A stretch of 64,000 bases of DNA. Origin: Blepharisma stoltei (taxonomy: Eukaryota > Ciliophora > Heterotrichea > Heterotrichida > Blepharismidae). The notes under the pieces are model-generated. The model searched no databases. It was not told where the DNA came from and was given only the letters and a program-made list of their open reading frames with translations. Made by a program: the position numbers and the translations under genes. Numbering within the stretch: the stretch's first letter is position 1; each line of letters opens with the position of its first letter. Positions 11,044 through 22,255 of the stretch are shown in pieces. Where the stretch lies: positions 992,001 through 1,056,000 of the forward strand of contig CAJZBQ010000062.1 in assembly GCA_914767885.1 (NCBI GenBank). Reading direction: 5' to 3'.

Positions 11044-11890
11044 CTAAAAATATATTTGTTGAAATATCTGTGAAATAAAATAATAAACTTAAAACAATAA
11101 AAATATTAGCAAAGGAAGAATCAAAATCAAGGTTCCTGAAAAGATTGTATTGATTATTATTTTAGTTCAATTTAAAAACAATTTATAAGTCTAAAAATTT
11201 GAGTTATATAGTTTAGAATTTTTCTATTTCATTTTAAGGTATTTATTAAACAAATCAAACAACCAAAAGTTTTTAAAGATAAATTAATGCATAATTTGCC
11301 TTTTTATATATTGAAAGTACTTTAGAAATTTTTCAAATAAATAATTGTGATAAATAATGTTAAAATTTAGGCGTTTTACATAATATATTGATTTACATAT
11401 ACAAAATACAGATATTTTATTGCTAGGAATGTTTCTTACAATTTCGATGTGCAATTTAATAAATTTTATTAATCTTTACGACTTACATTGAATATAAATT
11501 TTGATGATATAAATATTCTTGAAGGGCGGAAATATTTGCACCCACAGAAATTTCATGAAATCGGACTTTTGGTTTATTTTCTACAGATTTATAATCACAT
11601 ATGCTAATAAGATCAAGAAGTTTATTTTATTTTTGCAAAATCATCATCTTAAACTGGGTCAGTAAAGTGGTAAACTTCATAAATTTGTAACAGCAGAAGC
11701 AAAAATGGAAAATTGAATTTGAAATATCCCGAATGCTTCAAAGGTGATTTTTGAGGATCTTTTGCTCTATCATCCTGAAGAAGCATTTAACTGCTTATTA
11801 TATGTTTAAAAAAATTATAAGGAGATAAAGATGTCTGTGCTGCTTTATGTCAACATGCTTAGTTTTTTTAATAATCTAATTGTAAATGAC
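11044..11890. other. AT-rich spacer
   Basis: Only element E4 near the right end. Confidence 0.55.
11645..11709 (-). repeat. Conserved 3'-flank element E4 (gene Z3)
   Basis: GGGTCAGTAAAGTGG and TTTGTAACAGCAGAAGCAAA with ATGGA after it, 182 bp beyond the Z3 stop, the shortest spacing in the window. Confidence 0.65.
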
Positions 11891-12298
11891 TTAAATCTTT
11901 AAATCATCTAATTTGATGACAACCTTGCAAGATTTTGACTTATGATAGCTTCGCAAATAGCAGAACTGGCACATTCCCTTTGCATAGAGTTGGCGATCTT
12001 GGTGTGGGCAATCCGAAGCCTTCTTGTTTCGCCCGCTTCGGTGATAGCAATTATTGCACATGTTCTTGGCATAGTGTTTTTTATTTGCGTGAGGGCACGC
12101 TGTAATTCTTTTTTTGGGTACTTTTTTGCGCTTATAAACTTTTTTTAAATTTCTTCTTTTAATGAATTCCTCAACATCTGTGGCATCGTCAGAGAAGATA
12201 TTGGGAAGTCGCAGAGTTGGCACTTCTTCTGGATCTGCCAAGATTAGGGAAAATATTCCTGAAAACACTGTTGTGTTGTCTTTGTTAACTTCTTTCAT
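11891..12298 (-). CDS. Double CxH-CxxC small protein Z3
   Basis: 135 aa, intact. N-terminus TTVFSGIFSLIL and LRLPNIFSDD, acidic then Lys/Arg-rich linker, modules CPHANKKHYAKNMCNNCYH and CPHQDRQLYAKGMCQFCYL, and tail SCKVVIKLDDLKI. It has Ser-Asp where most paralogues have Trp between the modules. Its length (408 nt) equals that of Z5 after removal of the retroposon there, and its tail is the best guide to the lost Z5 tail. Confidence 0.87.
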   Translation of the reverse strand: MKEVNKDNTTVFSGIFSLILADPEEVPTLRLPNIFSDDATDVEEFIKRRNLKKVYKRKKVPKKRITACPHANKKHYAKNMCNNCYHRSGRNKKASDCPHQDRQLYAKGMCQFCYLRSYHKSKSCKVVIKLDDLKI

Positions 12299-13861
12299 AT
12301 TTATTATGCTACTTTATCTGGTAGTGAACCTTAAATGAGTCTCTTAAGCCTTAAATTAATTAATCGTGTCGTATCGTAAATTATTTACGCACTATTTGCA
12401 AATTGCTGTCTTTATTTTTGAGAAACTTGATCTTAAATTTTTCAATAATCAGCTTAAAATTTCTTTTTAGTTGATAATTTTTCATCATATATTCATTTTT
12501 ATTGTTGAAAGCTAAAGTTGATTTAGGCTCAGGTAGTATCAAATAATGATAATGCCAATTTGATAATAGTTTTTATTATGATAACATCCTAACTCATAGA
12601 TGAAAAAATAGAAAATAATAGCAATTAGGACATGATCTAAATTGGCCAAGAATAAGAAAGCTCTAGAGGATCAATTCTATATTAGTAATTTAATAATTTA
12701 TAATAACTAGCTAAATAGACTATAATTTAGTTGAATTCTCTACAATTTATGACGATGCTTTGCCCAAGAACAATAATCTGTGTGTTAGCATTTTAATATT
12801 AAAATATAGTCGAAGTATAAAAAACCTTAAGATTTCTAAGAATAATCTCTAATATAACTAATCCGTACTAAAAACAGTTCAGCAATAAAAGAAATCAAAG
12901 ATAAAGGTGAAAAATCTGTATTTCATTTCTCTAAGCAAGAATTAATAAAATGATAATTTGACTCAACAAGTTTATATTTTTTGTAAAAATTATAATATTA
13001 TTGCCTGCAATTTCATCATCTTCAGTTTATTTATTTTAAAAGAAAAAATCCCTGTCCTCATCAACCCAGCACAATATATTAGTAAAATCGATGTCACATT
13101 TTGCCATTTTTCAAAATTAAATTTTGTAACAGCTAGACTAATTAAGATATTTGGATTAATAAAAATTATAATTTGAAGCATTTATAAAGCTATTTTACAA
13201 TCACATTACTGCTCCAATCCATTATCAATTTTAATTGTTATCCTTAAACATAAGCAAAAACCTCTCTCCTAGTCATGAAGTTTTTAATCATAATTTTACA
13301 CAATTATAAGTTTAATTTATTTAATTTTTATAAAATAAAATATTTGAAAGAATATTTAGCTCTTCCCATCTTTAAACGAATGACTGCAGAATTGTCAGAT
13401 CAAAGTATTAAAAAATTCCTGGAAAGAAAATTATATAATTGTGGCTTGAATTTCTTTTTAGCTTCTAGAAGCCAAAAATTTATTTTATGGGTAATAACAT
13501 ATTTACGTAGAAAATATTAGGATTGAAATAAAAATTTAGCTTATTAATCACTAATTAACAGTTTTGACATTTTTAGTTATTTTTTACACTTTATTTCCAT
13601 AAATTATAATAAATGTTTACTAATCTATAAATGTTTTATTAATTAAAATTGTTTAGCAAAGGATGGAGATTAATTTTCCAAATTTTGATAGAGAATCATT
13701 CACTAAAGAACTGGAAGAGTAAGAGAGAAAAAGAGGAGTGAGACTATTAGATTGTCTTGATATAAAACAATCGTCTTTATTTCTCAATCTAAGAGTATTT
13801 TATTTTTTTATTATACTCATATATCAACTAGCAAAATATAAATTAAGTTAAGCTAAGTTTA
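12299..13861. other. AT-rich spacer
   Basis: Short open frames near 12958-13520 have AT-driven composition (Ile, Asn, Lys, Phe) and I do not support them as genes. Holds orphan element E5. Confidence 0.5.
13062..13153 (-). repeat. Conserved 3'-flank element E5 (orphan)
   Basis: CAACCCAGC at the left and TTTGTAACAGCTAGACTAAT at the right. The next paralogue to the right (Z4) has its own element, so this copy has no gene. Confidence 0.6.
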
Positions 13862-14185
13862 TAATACCATAAGAGGATGGACCACTAGACTGCGTATTCA
13901 GCGTGAACTCAATAGCCCAAGGATAGGCTCCTAGGCTAAAGCAATCTCTTGCAGATGCCTAACTAGCCCAATATGTAGACTAAGTTGGGGCAAAACCTGC
14001 CTAGACATTTGGGGAGAAACTTCCCTTTTGGCAGGCATCCCCAAGCCCGAAGGCCCGCTTCAAAAAGTGACAGAGGCACTATTTTTCAACTTCATCAGGA
14101 TGAGTCCTACCTGATCATAGGTCGTGTGACTCAGAGTCCATCTTCCGTAGATCACATTTTTTATTTCTTCGCAAAAGATAAGGAA
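13862..14185 (-). mobile_element. GC-rich SINE-like element S5
   Basis: GC-rich island in AT-rich spacer. On the minus strand its right edge reads ATGTGATCTACGGAAGATGG then ACTCTGAG, similar to the 5' part of S2 (ATGGCGTGATCTGACGTGG then ACTCC). I infer a related retroposon in reverse orientation. Target-site duplication not identified; edges approximate. Confidence 0.5.
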
Positions 14186-15084
14186 TTCATGAATTATTAA
14201 TATAATGAAGCGCTTTATATATTTTAAGTATTTTGGATTGATTCTTGTATATTTTAGTAAATTATTTTCACATTTAACTTAATGCATTTAATAATTTTAT
14301 AGGTAAATAAATATGACTTATGAGCATATTTATCAATAAATGCTACAGTATCTTGATTTAAAATAAAATTTTTAAATATTCAAATCTTAAAATTTATTGC
14401 TATAGCAAATATCTGTAATATTTTCATTTAAATATAATAAATTTTAATTTGAATTTTCCTCATTATTATATCAGCTTTGCAAACTTATACGATCAGTAAG
14501 ATGGCTAAATGCATATTTTCTTATTTGATAAATAAAATTTGTAACAGCCAGATTAAAAATGGAATATCCAAAAGCCCAATCTAAAAGAAGTTAATACTAT
14601 TTTTCCTCTTTTACGAGTTATCGGCAACCGCGGTGTTTAGATGTTCCCATTACTTTCTTAATAATGATAAAAAGATTTTTATAATGAAATAGCCATATAA
14701 ATTGATATAATGTTGATGCAAAGCAAATTTTCATATAAGATAATCAGTCAAAGTTAATGATAAATATAAAATTGCATGATATTATATTTTTATTATCTTT
14801 ACTATAAAGCTTCTTGCGGTTTATTTATATACATATTAATTAAACCCAATTCAACATGGAAAATCATTTATGGTAAAACATTTATGAACCTCTAATGCTT
14901 ATATATCAAAATATGTATACATATTATTATCACAATTTTTATAAATAAAAGATTTGGAATTAAAATTTATATTTCCAATGCTTCTGCTTTAATAGCTTTT
15001 ATTAAAATGATGAAATATTCTCATCCCTTAATACTGTAGCATGAAAGTCATAAGGTGAATTTACTCCTGGCTCGCTTTTCTATC
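14186..15084. other. AT-rich spacer
   Basis: Holds only element E6. Confidence 0.55.
14471..14563 (-). repeat. Conserved 3'-flank element E6 (gene Z4)
   Basis: TTTGTAACAGCCAGATTAAA with AATGGA, preceded by GATCAGTAAGATGGC, 815 bp downstream of the Z4 stop; a GC-rich island between them accounts for about 270 bp of that. Confidence 0.65.
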
Positions 15085-15360
15085 ATTAGAGATAAAAGAC
15101 CAACAGCGCAGCAGCAATTTTCACTTCGGATGAACAGGATACTTCTTGCAAAAGGCAAAGCAGTTCAGAATTAGATATTGTTCCATCCTTTATTCAAACC
15201 AGGGGTGAAGAGAGTCCTTTACCATAGAATCTGGCCCAAGTGAGTTTTCCACTACATGGGAGACGACTACTATTTTTTGTTGTATCGACATAAAAAGGGC
15301 CTAGGGTCATTTAGGGCCCAGATTAGCAAGAGAGGCTAAATAAACCCCAAATGTCCACTC
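15085..15360. repeat. GC-richer island, possible retroposon remnant
   Basis: Base composition contrasts with the flanks (for example AAAAGGGCCTAGGGTC). No open frame, no tail or duplication I can define. It abuts the 3' end of Z4. Confidence 0.35.
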
Positions 15361-15377
15361 CAATTAATATATTTTAA

Positions 15378-15981
15378 TTAAAAATAATCTGATTTAATAA
15401 CTATTTTGAGAGACTTAGACTTGTGATAGCTCTGCAAATAGCAAAATTGGCACATCCCTTTACTTCCCCTCTAAAACTGAGAAATTTTTGTTTGTTAAAG
15501 AATATAAATTTTCAAAAAATGACAATTAGTAAGGAAAAGTATACTTTAATCTATAAAATTTATGCCTTCTATGTATTCTGATTAAATTCGGTAAAGATTT
15601 TTAATATATAACCATGTTTTATATTTTATATTAATTTTTTGTTTTTTAAAGGAGGGCTAAGTTAGCGTATAATTGACGATCTTGGTGCGGGCAGGTCCAA
15701 GCCTTTTTTTGTCTCCCGCTTCTATGATAGCAATTATTGCACATATTCCTGGCGTAATGCCGCTTGTTCGTATGTGGGCAAGCTGTGATCCTCTTTTTAT
15801 ATGCCTTTTTTCGCTTGTAAACTTTTTTTATAATTTTCTTTGGCTCAGATTCTTCAAGATCAGGGACTTCATCAGAGAAGATATTAGGAAGCCGGAGACT
15901 GCACAGATCTTCTGAATAATGGAAGATTAGTGAATACATCCCTGAAAACACTGTGATTTTGTCTTTGCAGATTTCTTTCAT
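15378..15981 (-). CDS. Double CxH-CxxC small protein Z4, split by a 202-bp TA insertion
   Basis: Reads KDKITVFSGMYSLIF, LRLPNIFSDE, an acidic then Lys-rich linker, module 1 CPHTNKRHYARNMCNNCYH and the start of module 2, CPHQDRQLYA. There an insertion (15463-15664) interrupts codons for Ala-Lys. Removing it between TA repeats gives QLYAKGMCQFCYLQSYHKSKSLKIVIKSDYF and TAA at 15378-15380: 402 nt, 133 aa. Without removal the frame ends in NLALL and module 2 lacks its CxxC half. The restored sequence matches the same stretch of the paralogues codon for codon. Confidence 0.85.
15463..15664 (-). mobile_element. TA-bounded insertion in Z4 (IES candidate)
   Basis: TA at 15461-15462 and 15663-15664. 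Weak inverted ends (TACTTCCCCTCTAAAAC against TAACTTAGCCCTCCTTTAA read inward from the right). Looks like an old relative of the foldback MITE that has lost its hairpin. Confidence 0.8.
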
Positions 15982-16221
15982 ATTTAATATCCTTTTCTAA
16001 ATTAAATAAAATTTTTGATAATGTTACGATTTATTATAATAGTATTGTTAATGTTGTTTTTAATTAATTTAGTGGAGATTTATATTAAATTTTCACGCAA
16101 AAATGTAACACCTAAAACTATGGCATTTATGCAACATAAGAAATTGCACATTAAATAGTCTTGAAAAGGTCTAAACTGACCTGAATTTATGATTTATTTA
16201 TTTTGCTCTTAACTCTACCTA

Positions 16222-16539
16222 ACTCCCGCTTCGTGAACGAACAAAAAAATTTTGTTCGCTAACAGGAGGGTTCAATTATTTTTTTCAAAATTTAAAAAAT
16301 CCCAATTATAAAAATTGAGAATTTAATTTGCAAAATTTATATTTAAAATGCAAGCTGTTTAAAATTAAACAGAATTAGCTAGAGATTTCATTATAATAAT
16401 TATCACTTATATATCAATTTTTTTTCATAAAAAATTTTTTTATATTAAAAAAATTTAGTTTTCTCACAATGGGTGGGCTTTTATCCAAAAAATAGTGATT
16501 TTTCCAATGGTTTTGTTCGCTCATGGAGGATAGGGAGTA
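16222..16539 (-). mobile_element. Foldback MITE copy M5
   Basis: 318 bp, TA ends, degenerate tips (AACTCCCGCTTCGTGAACG at left, GGATAGGGAGTA at right). Confidence 0.82.
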
Positions 16540-16889
16540 GGCTACTATTTATCAAATATTTTCCAAAACATATAAACAAATAGCCATAAATATAAAAAGG
16601 TTTTAGAATTTCACGATAATAATATTAGGATAAATAATAATTAGGCAGCTTTTTATCGAAATTTATACAATTAGCAGGGAGATCAAACATATGAATTTCC
16701 CATAAAGTTTAAGAATAACAAATTTTTTTAATTTCTATTAAGCTTTCAGTTAGGAAATTGACCTAAACATAAACTGATAACTAAATTATTTACGAATTTA
16801 TGCAAATAAGTAAAAATAATAATTGGCCTAAAAGGGATAAAAAGAGTTTTGACTTATTGTTTTTGCATCCTAATTTCGTAGAATTTGTA

Positions 16890-17225
16890 ACTCCCCCCTC
16901 TGTGAGCGAACAAAAAAATCTTGCTCGTTCACGTAGGGGGTTAATTTTTTTTTTTTTTAAAAAAAGTATATATAAATTTTATAATTCCAATTTGTAAAAA
17001 TTTAGAAGCAAAAATTAATTTAATTTGCGAAATTTATTTTTTAAAATGCAAACTGTTTGAAATTAAACGGAATTAGCTAGAGATTTCATTATACTAATTA
17101 TCATTTATATATCAATTTTTTTTTTAATAAAAAATTTTTCAATTAAAAAAAAAGTTTTGTTCGCTGACGGAGGGTGGTTTTTGGGATTTTTCTAATGGTT
17201 TTGTTAACTCACGGAGGGGGGAGTA
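16890..17225 (-). mobile_element. Foldback MITE copy M6
   Basis: 336 bp, TA ends (16888-16889 and 17224-17225); palindromic end at left, shortened direct-repeat end at right. Confidence 0.87.
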
Positions 17226-17866
17226 AGCAACTTATTTTATTATAATCTTCAAGCTGCTCGCCTATATTTGCTGGATAGAATTCTCATATAAGCCAAGCTT
17301 TATACTCATAAAATGGCGAAATTTTTAAGGTGCCATCTGCCAACCAGCTTCATTCACTTTATCTTTTAAATGAAAATATAAGATCAAATTAAATCCTGGA
17401 ATTAACATATTAAATCCTTTTGATTACAATGAATAATAATTTGTTTTATCAAATTGCCATTTTTTGAAAAAATCACAAAGATTATTATTTATTTGCTTTT
17501 CTGTCATATTTGCGTAATAAAAGAATTATAACTTTCATCAATCCAGCCTTATAATCTGGATTTAATTTTAATTTGAAAGGAGTTACTTTAATATGAAGCA
17601 GGATATTTTTATAACACTTTTAGGAAATAGCAAGATCAAACCCAACTTGATATTTTTTTTTAATAGCTTAAAAAATTTTGTTGAAGTGACTTTCTATAAC
17701 AGTTTTTTTGTGAAAAAATGAATATAACTTATCAAAAGTATTCTGCTTACTTAAGTTCCTTAATATCAGCTGGAGCCGCAGCCATTTAAAGAATTGATAC
17801 AATTGCATTGAAGATGGCTAAGTATGTTGGGACAGAAGTGGAGTGAAGTTAAACTTGCTAGATTCT
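17226..17866. other. AT-rich spacer
   Basis: Near 17541-17570 a fragment like the left part of the 3'-flank element (CAATCCAGCCTTATAATCTGG). No gene seen. Confidence 0.5.
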
Positions 17867-18236
17867 TATTTAAACAAGAGATTGCAAAGTAATTGGATTA
17901 GGATTTTAGTAATATTTAAAATTTGCTGACTGGAGTTGATCTGCTTGAAATTACTTTGGCCTACCTTCAAGAAATAAGGTGAAGTTCCCTGAAAATGAAT
18001 TAAGGTAGCCTTGCTAAAGCACATTGTTCTATTGGGATCATAGCCTTCACCATGCTTCTCCAGTAAATTTGCATTTTATAGTCTTAAAGTTAGTTTTGTA
18101 AATTTTTTAGTAATACCATTTTCTTTAGAAACTCTTTATCCATTACCTTCAAGGTTGTCTGCGACATTAGTGATCAAAGCTTCAATTCTACAGTTTTTGA
18201 AAATCAATGATAAGCCTAAAAAGCAAGAGCTAAATT
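17867..18236 (-). pseudogene. Decayed protein-coding remnant
   Basis: On the minus strand one frame has protein-like composition over about 120 codons, broken by TAA at two internal positions: EALITNVADNLEGNG, stop, RVSKENGITKKFTKLTLRL, stop, then an open run including LLEKHGEGYDPNRTMCFSKA and TLIHFQGTSPYFLKVGQSNF, ending at 17867-17869. The two stops fall where one base change would give a sense codon. Less AT-biased than the surrounding spacer. I do not recognise the family; the 5' part is not found. Confidence 0.45.
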
Positions 18237-18502
18237 ATTAAGGAAGGGATAGAGTGGCTGATCTTAAGTGAAATAGTTTTTCTAAGATACTAAGGAAGCA
18301 GTTTTTAGTTTCTTTATTGAGGCAGCTTAGAGTTTCTATAAGGGCACTTGCGAACTAAAGGTAATTACTTTCTAAGAAGTCTTTAGCATTATCTAATGGT
18401 TGAGGTTTGATAGGCTACCAATACTGAGTATAAGAAATATGCAGATTGCTTTCATATTAATTTAATTATTCAGCTCAAATTTTTTTAATTCTTAAATACA
18501 AT

Positions 18503-18530
18503 TTTGTAATATTCAGTCCAAAATATGGAT
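18503..18530 (-). repeat. Conserved 3'-flank element E7 (gene Z5)
   Basis: TTTTGTAATATTCAGTCCAA then AATATGGATCATTAAA. It lies 728 bp from the restored Z5 stop, of which 437 bp is retroposon S3, leaving 291 bp of original spacing. Confidence 0.6.
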
Positions 18531-18567
18531 CATTAAAGCTAATAAGAAAATTTGTTATAGCTAAATA

Positions 18568-19004
18568 TAAATAAAATGGTATTCGGTTCGAGAGAAATTA
18601 GCTTCGCTAATTTTCTCTCCCTCATGGAATTTTATTTATGGGGTTAGGCTTGCACTCGAGAACTTCTGGACAGCAATAGCGGTTTAACTCTGGGGATAAC
18701 CAGAGGAACTGCTCCTCAGTCCTTTCAAGATTTCGGGCTTTTACCTCTCAGCACATCTCCACGGGAAGATGACCCTATGGCGGAACGCACGCAGGAGCTG
18801 AGTCTAGACAAGGGCGACGGCAACGTGCCAGGTGAGACGTGCAGCAAGGCTGGTAAAGCAGGAGTTGATAGAATGGCTTGGGCAGGGCTGACCTGTTCCA
18901 AGATGGCTCACCTACGTCACTAGTTTTGCCATAGGTCCATTTTGGGCTGCGGCACTAGACACCTTAAACACCAGATAATTAAGTAAGTAAGTTATAGCTA
19001 AATA
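18568..19004 (+). mobile_element. GC-rich SINE-like retroposon S3
   Basis: Flanked by the 14-bp direct repeat GTTATAGCTAAATA (18554-18567 and 18991-19004). Begins TAAATAAAATGGTATTCGG, has an early stem-loop (GAGAGAAATTAG / CTAATTTTCTCTC) and ends in (AAGT)n. GGTTCGAGAGA near 18585 loosely resembles a Pol III B box. It sits between Z5 and its 3'-flank element. Confidence 0.8.
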
Positions 19005-19257
19005 AATAGAATTAGCACGCTTGCAATTTTAAAACAAATTTTATTAAGGTTATTACTTTGAGGTACAGGAGTTAATTATTTCCTTAATGGCATTAAAATT
19101 AATATGTTGTTATTTGACAAAAATTATGTTTTTATACGAATAAAGGCAGAATTGAATCATATTTTCTTATGTCTATTATATAAATTTATGCACCCCTAAA
19201 AAAGTTTTGTGTATATTATTAGCATTGAAGCATAAATTATAAAAATTATAAGTTAGC

Positions 19258-20553
19258 TTAAACTTTTAATTCTTCTTTCTTAATAGAATTATTAAAATGG
19301 CGTGATCTGACGTGGACTCCTGACAACCCGTGAGTTGATCCGGGCCAGGAAAGGTGAGCCACATGGCAATAGTTCTCCGGGATGGGTTTTTGGTCTAAGG
19401 GATAACCTTACTCCCCCCCCTCCGTGAGTGAACAAAAAAATTTTGTTCACTCACGGAGGGGGGTTAATTTTTTTTTTTTAAAACAATTTATATATAAATT
19501 TTATAAAAAATATTGTTTTCGAAATTTAAAAAATCTAATTTGCAAAAATTGGAAAACCAAAATATTATTTTTTTTGTAAAATTTATGTTTTAAAAAGCAA
19601 TTCGTTTAAAATTAAACAGAATTAGCTCTAGATTTCATTATGCTAATTATCATTTATATATCAAAATTTTTTTTCCATAAAAATTTTTTCTATTAAAAAA
19701 ATTTTTGTTCACTCACGGAGGGTGGGTTTTTTTGGGCAAAAAATAGGGATTTTTCTAATGGTTTTGTTCACTCACGGAGGGGGGGGGAGTTAGATCTTTT
19801 TTCCCTACCTACAGAAGTCCCTAATGGCGCAAAGTCCCGAGGCTACTCCATGGGAGCAATCTTGGACCTACAATAAGGTCCCGACAGGCCATGGAGTAGG
19901 CAAAAGACGGTTCACCCATACCCTGAGCCCTGTCAGAGGTTAAGGGAGTCTTGGCTGAATCTTGGGACCAAGAAAGGCTCGGCCGAACGGTAGGGTTTTC
20001 TCCCCGACAGACCTCTGATGTCACCATTTTTGTGGACATCAGTAAGGAAAAGGTTGGTGTGAGGATAGCGCTTAGCGCCAACGCGAAGCTATCCGTTGGA
20101 CGGAGAGGGGCTGAAATAAACCCCGACGACCCGCTATAATTTTAATCTAATCTAATCTAATCTTTTCTTAATAACAACTTGGAGAGACCTAGACTTGTGA
20201 TAGCACTGCAAATAGCAAAACTGGCACACTCCTTTTGCGTATAATTGACGATCTTGGTGTGGACAAGCCCAAGCCCTTTTGACTCTCCCGCTTTTGTGGT
20301 AGCAATTATTGCACATATTCCTTGCATAGTGACGTTTATTCTTATGTGGACAAGCTGTGATCTTCTTTTTATAAGCTGTTTTGCCCTTTTTGGCTTTTTT
20401 AATAATTTTCTTTGGCTCTGATTCTTCTAGATCAGGGACTTCATCAAAGAAGATATTAGGAAGCCGAAGACTATATAGATCTTCTGAATAGTTGAAGATC
20501 AGTGAATACATCCCTGAAAACACTGTGATTTTGTCCTCGCAAAATTCTTTCAT
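19258..20553 (-). CDS. Double CxH-CxxC small protein Z5, tail split by a retroposon
   Basis: From ATG at 20551-20553: KITVFSGMYSLIF, LRLPNIFFDE, acidic and Lys-rich linker, modules CPHKNKRHYARNMCNNCYH and CPHQDRQLYAKGVCQFCYL, then QCYHKSRSLQVVIKK. As the DNA stands the frame runs into the retroposon tail and ends RLD at 20152. Removing 19286-20173 between the two TTTCTTAATA copies gives QVVIKKEELKV and TAA at 19258-19260, matching the VVIKLDDLKI tail of Z3 and giving the same length (408 nt, 135 aa). The interrupted reading may also work, since both modules are upstream, so this insertion need not be lethal if retained. Confidence 0.83.
19286..20173 (+). mobile_element. GC-rich SINE-like retroposon S2 with a MITE nested inside
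   Basis: 888 bp between direct repeats TTTCTTAATA (19276-19285 and 20164-20173). Begins GAATTATTAAAATGGCGTG and ends (TAATC)n. Its body is split by MITE M7 (19411-19792); without it the element is about 506 bp. Confidence 0.83.
19411..19792 (-). mobile_element. Foldback MITE copy M7, nested in S2
   Basis: 382 bp, TA at 19409-19410 and 19791-19792, nearly perfect terminal palindrome. It must be younger than S2. Confidence 0.9.
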
Positions 20554-20754
20554 ATTTTATATTATATTCAACCAAAATTTTTACACAAAAATGTAACACC
20601 CAAACATGTGGCATTTAAACTACTTGAAAAATTACCTCATAAGAATAGAAGCTCAGGTGCTAATTGATCTTAATTAGGTATTTATATAGTTTACACTTAT
20701 TTATACCAAAAGCTGCAATATTTATCAAAATAATTTGCGAAGCATAAAAACTTA

Positions 20755-21044
20755 ACTCCCCCCTCCGTGATCCAACAAAAAAATGAATTTTATAGTATAA
20801 TTTTTTTGTTAGAAATTTAAAAAATCATAATTCGCAAAAATTGGAAAGCAAATATTTATTTCATTTATGTTTAAAAATGCAATTTGTTCAAAATTAAATA
20901 GAGATTTCATTAGACTAATATTACTTATATATCAAAAAGCTTTTCATAAAATATTTTTAAATTAAATATTTTTTTTCGCTCACGGGTGGGCTTTTGGGCA
21001 AAAAATAGGGATTTTTCCAATGGTTTTGCTCGCTCAGGGGAGTA
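20755..21044 (-). mobile_element. Foldback MITE copy M8 (degenerate)
   Basis: 290 bp with TA ends; half of the left palindrome is missing and the right motif is reduced to GCTCGCTCAGGGGAGTA. Confidence 0.8.
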
Positions 21045-21486
21045 AGCAATCATAATATTTAAAGAAAACCTAGAGAAACACTAAATTATTTACTAATTGG
21101 TTGATTAAGCAACTTTTTATTGAAAATTCGACGATTAATAGGAAGTGAATTATAAGAATTTCTATAAATTTTAGGAGAAGCAATCACCCATTCGATTTCT
21201 TTTAAGTTTATTATAAAAAATTTGAGGGCTAAGATGAAAAGTGAACAATTCTATTATTCAAATTTATGAATATAAAGTATAAAAAAGTTTTGACTTAAAT
21301 AATTTGCTTACCTTTTGCAATTTTTGAATTTCTTTGTGTCAGTGTATTCTTTAGTATTTTTGTACCAGAATGAAGGTTTAGGAATTTTTTGAGGCAAGAG
21401 TTCAATATCCAAAGTAATCCAGAAGAAGCTAGGGTCAATTAACTTGCACAATTATTATTTTAAAATTAAGAAAAGTTTAGTCACTA

Positions 21487-21805
21487 ACTCCCCACTCTCA
21501 GTGAGAGAACAAAAATTTTATTTGCTCATGAGGGGGTTAATTATTTGTTTTTAAATTTATATATAAATTCTATAGTAAATTTTTTTTTTCAAATTTTAAA
21601 ATATTACGACTCGTAAAAATTAATTTAATTTGTAAAATTTCTGCTTTAAAATGCAATTAAACAGAATTATCTAGAGATTTCATTATACTAATTATCACTT
21701 ATCTATCAAAATATTTTTTTAATAAAAAATTTTTGCTCGCTAGGGGGCTTTTAGGCAAAAAATATGGATTTTCCAATGGTATTCCACTCACAGATGGGAG
21801 GAGTA
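21487..21805 (-). mobile_element. Foldback MITE copy M9 (degenerate)
   Basis: 319 bp with TA at 21485-21486 and 21804-21805; diverged copies of the tip motifs and the core AAACAGAATTATCTAGAGAT. Confidence 0.8.
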
Positions 21806-22009
21806 AATATATTCTCCCTATTAAACTACAGGCTTTAATTTTTCGTGTTTGATGAAAATAGAATTGAAATTCTATCAATACTTTGTAATCTAATAAATCA
21901 AAAAATCATTCTATGCTGAAATCGACTTCTTGCTATAAAAAAATGTAAGAACAGTCTAAAATGTTTTGAAATCAGTATATTTAGCCCTATTGATTGAAAT
22001 AAAATGATA

Positions 22010-22255
22010 ATATGTTGCGTTGAGTTGCTATAGCACAGGGCAACTTTAGGTCGCCTTGGGCTATAAGGCACCTACCACTTGGTGAAGTTGGCTCAATCAA
22101 GATCAGTTGCCAACTCAATCGTGCCAGCTTACAAGTTACATATTAACTTTCACTTGTGATTAGTGGGATTGACTTGGCAAATAATCTTACCTTGTAAACT
22201 CCATCAATTGGATGGGTTACTTGCAGACCAGGGCTGCCCAAAAGAGGCCTATACA
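22010..22255. repeat. GC-richer island with CCAACT/AGTTGG motifs
   Basis: Contains inverted GTTGGCTC, GTTGCCAACTC and similar motifs, resembling the islands at 29.7, 42.5 and 55.1 kb. No open frame. Boundaries approximate. Confidence 0.4.

Noticed and set aside
18568-19004. tRNA gene or tRNA-derived head of S3
   Set aside because: A GGTTCGAGAGA string resembles a B box, but I cannot form a cloverleaf or find a matching A box at the right spacing.
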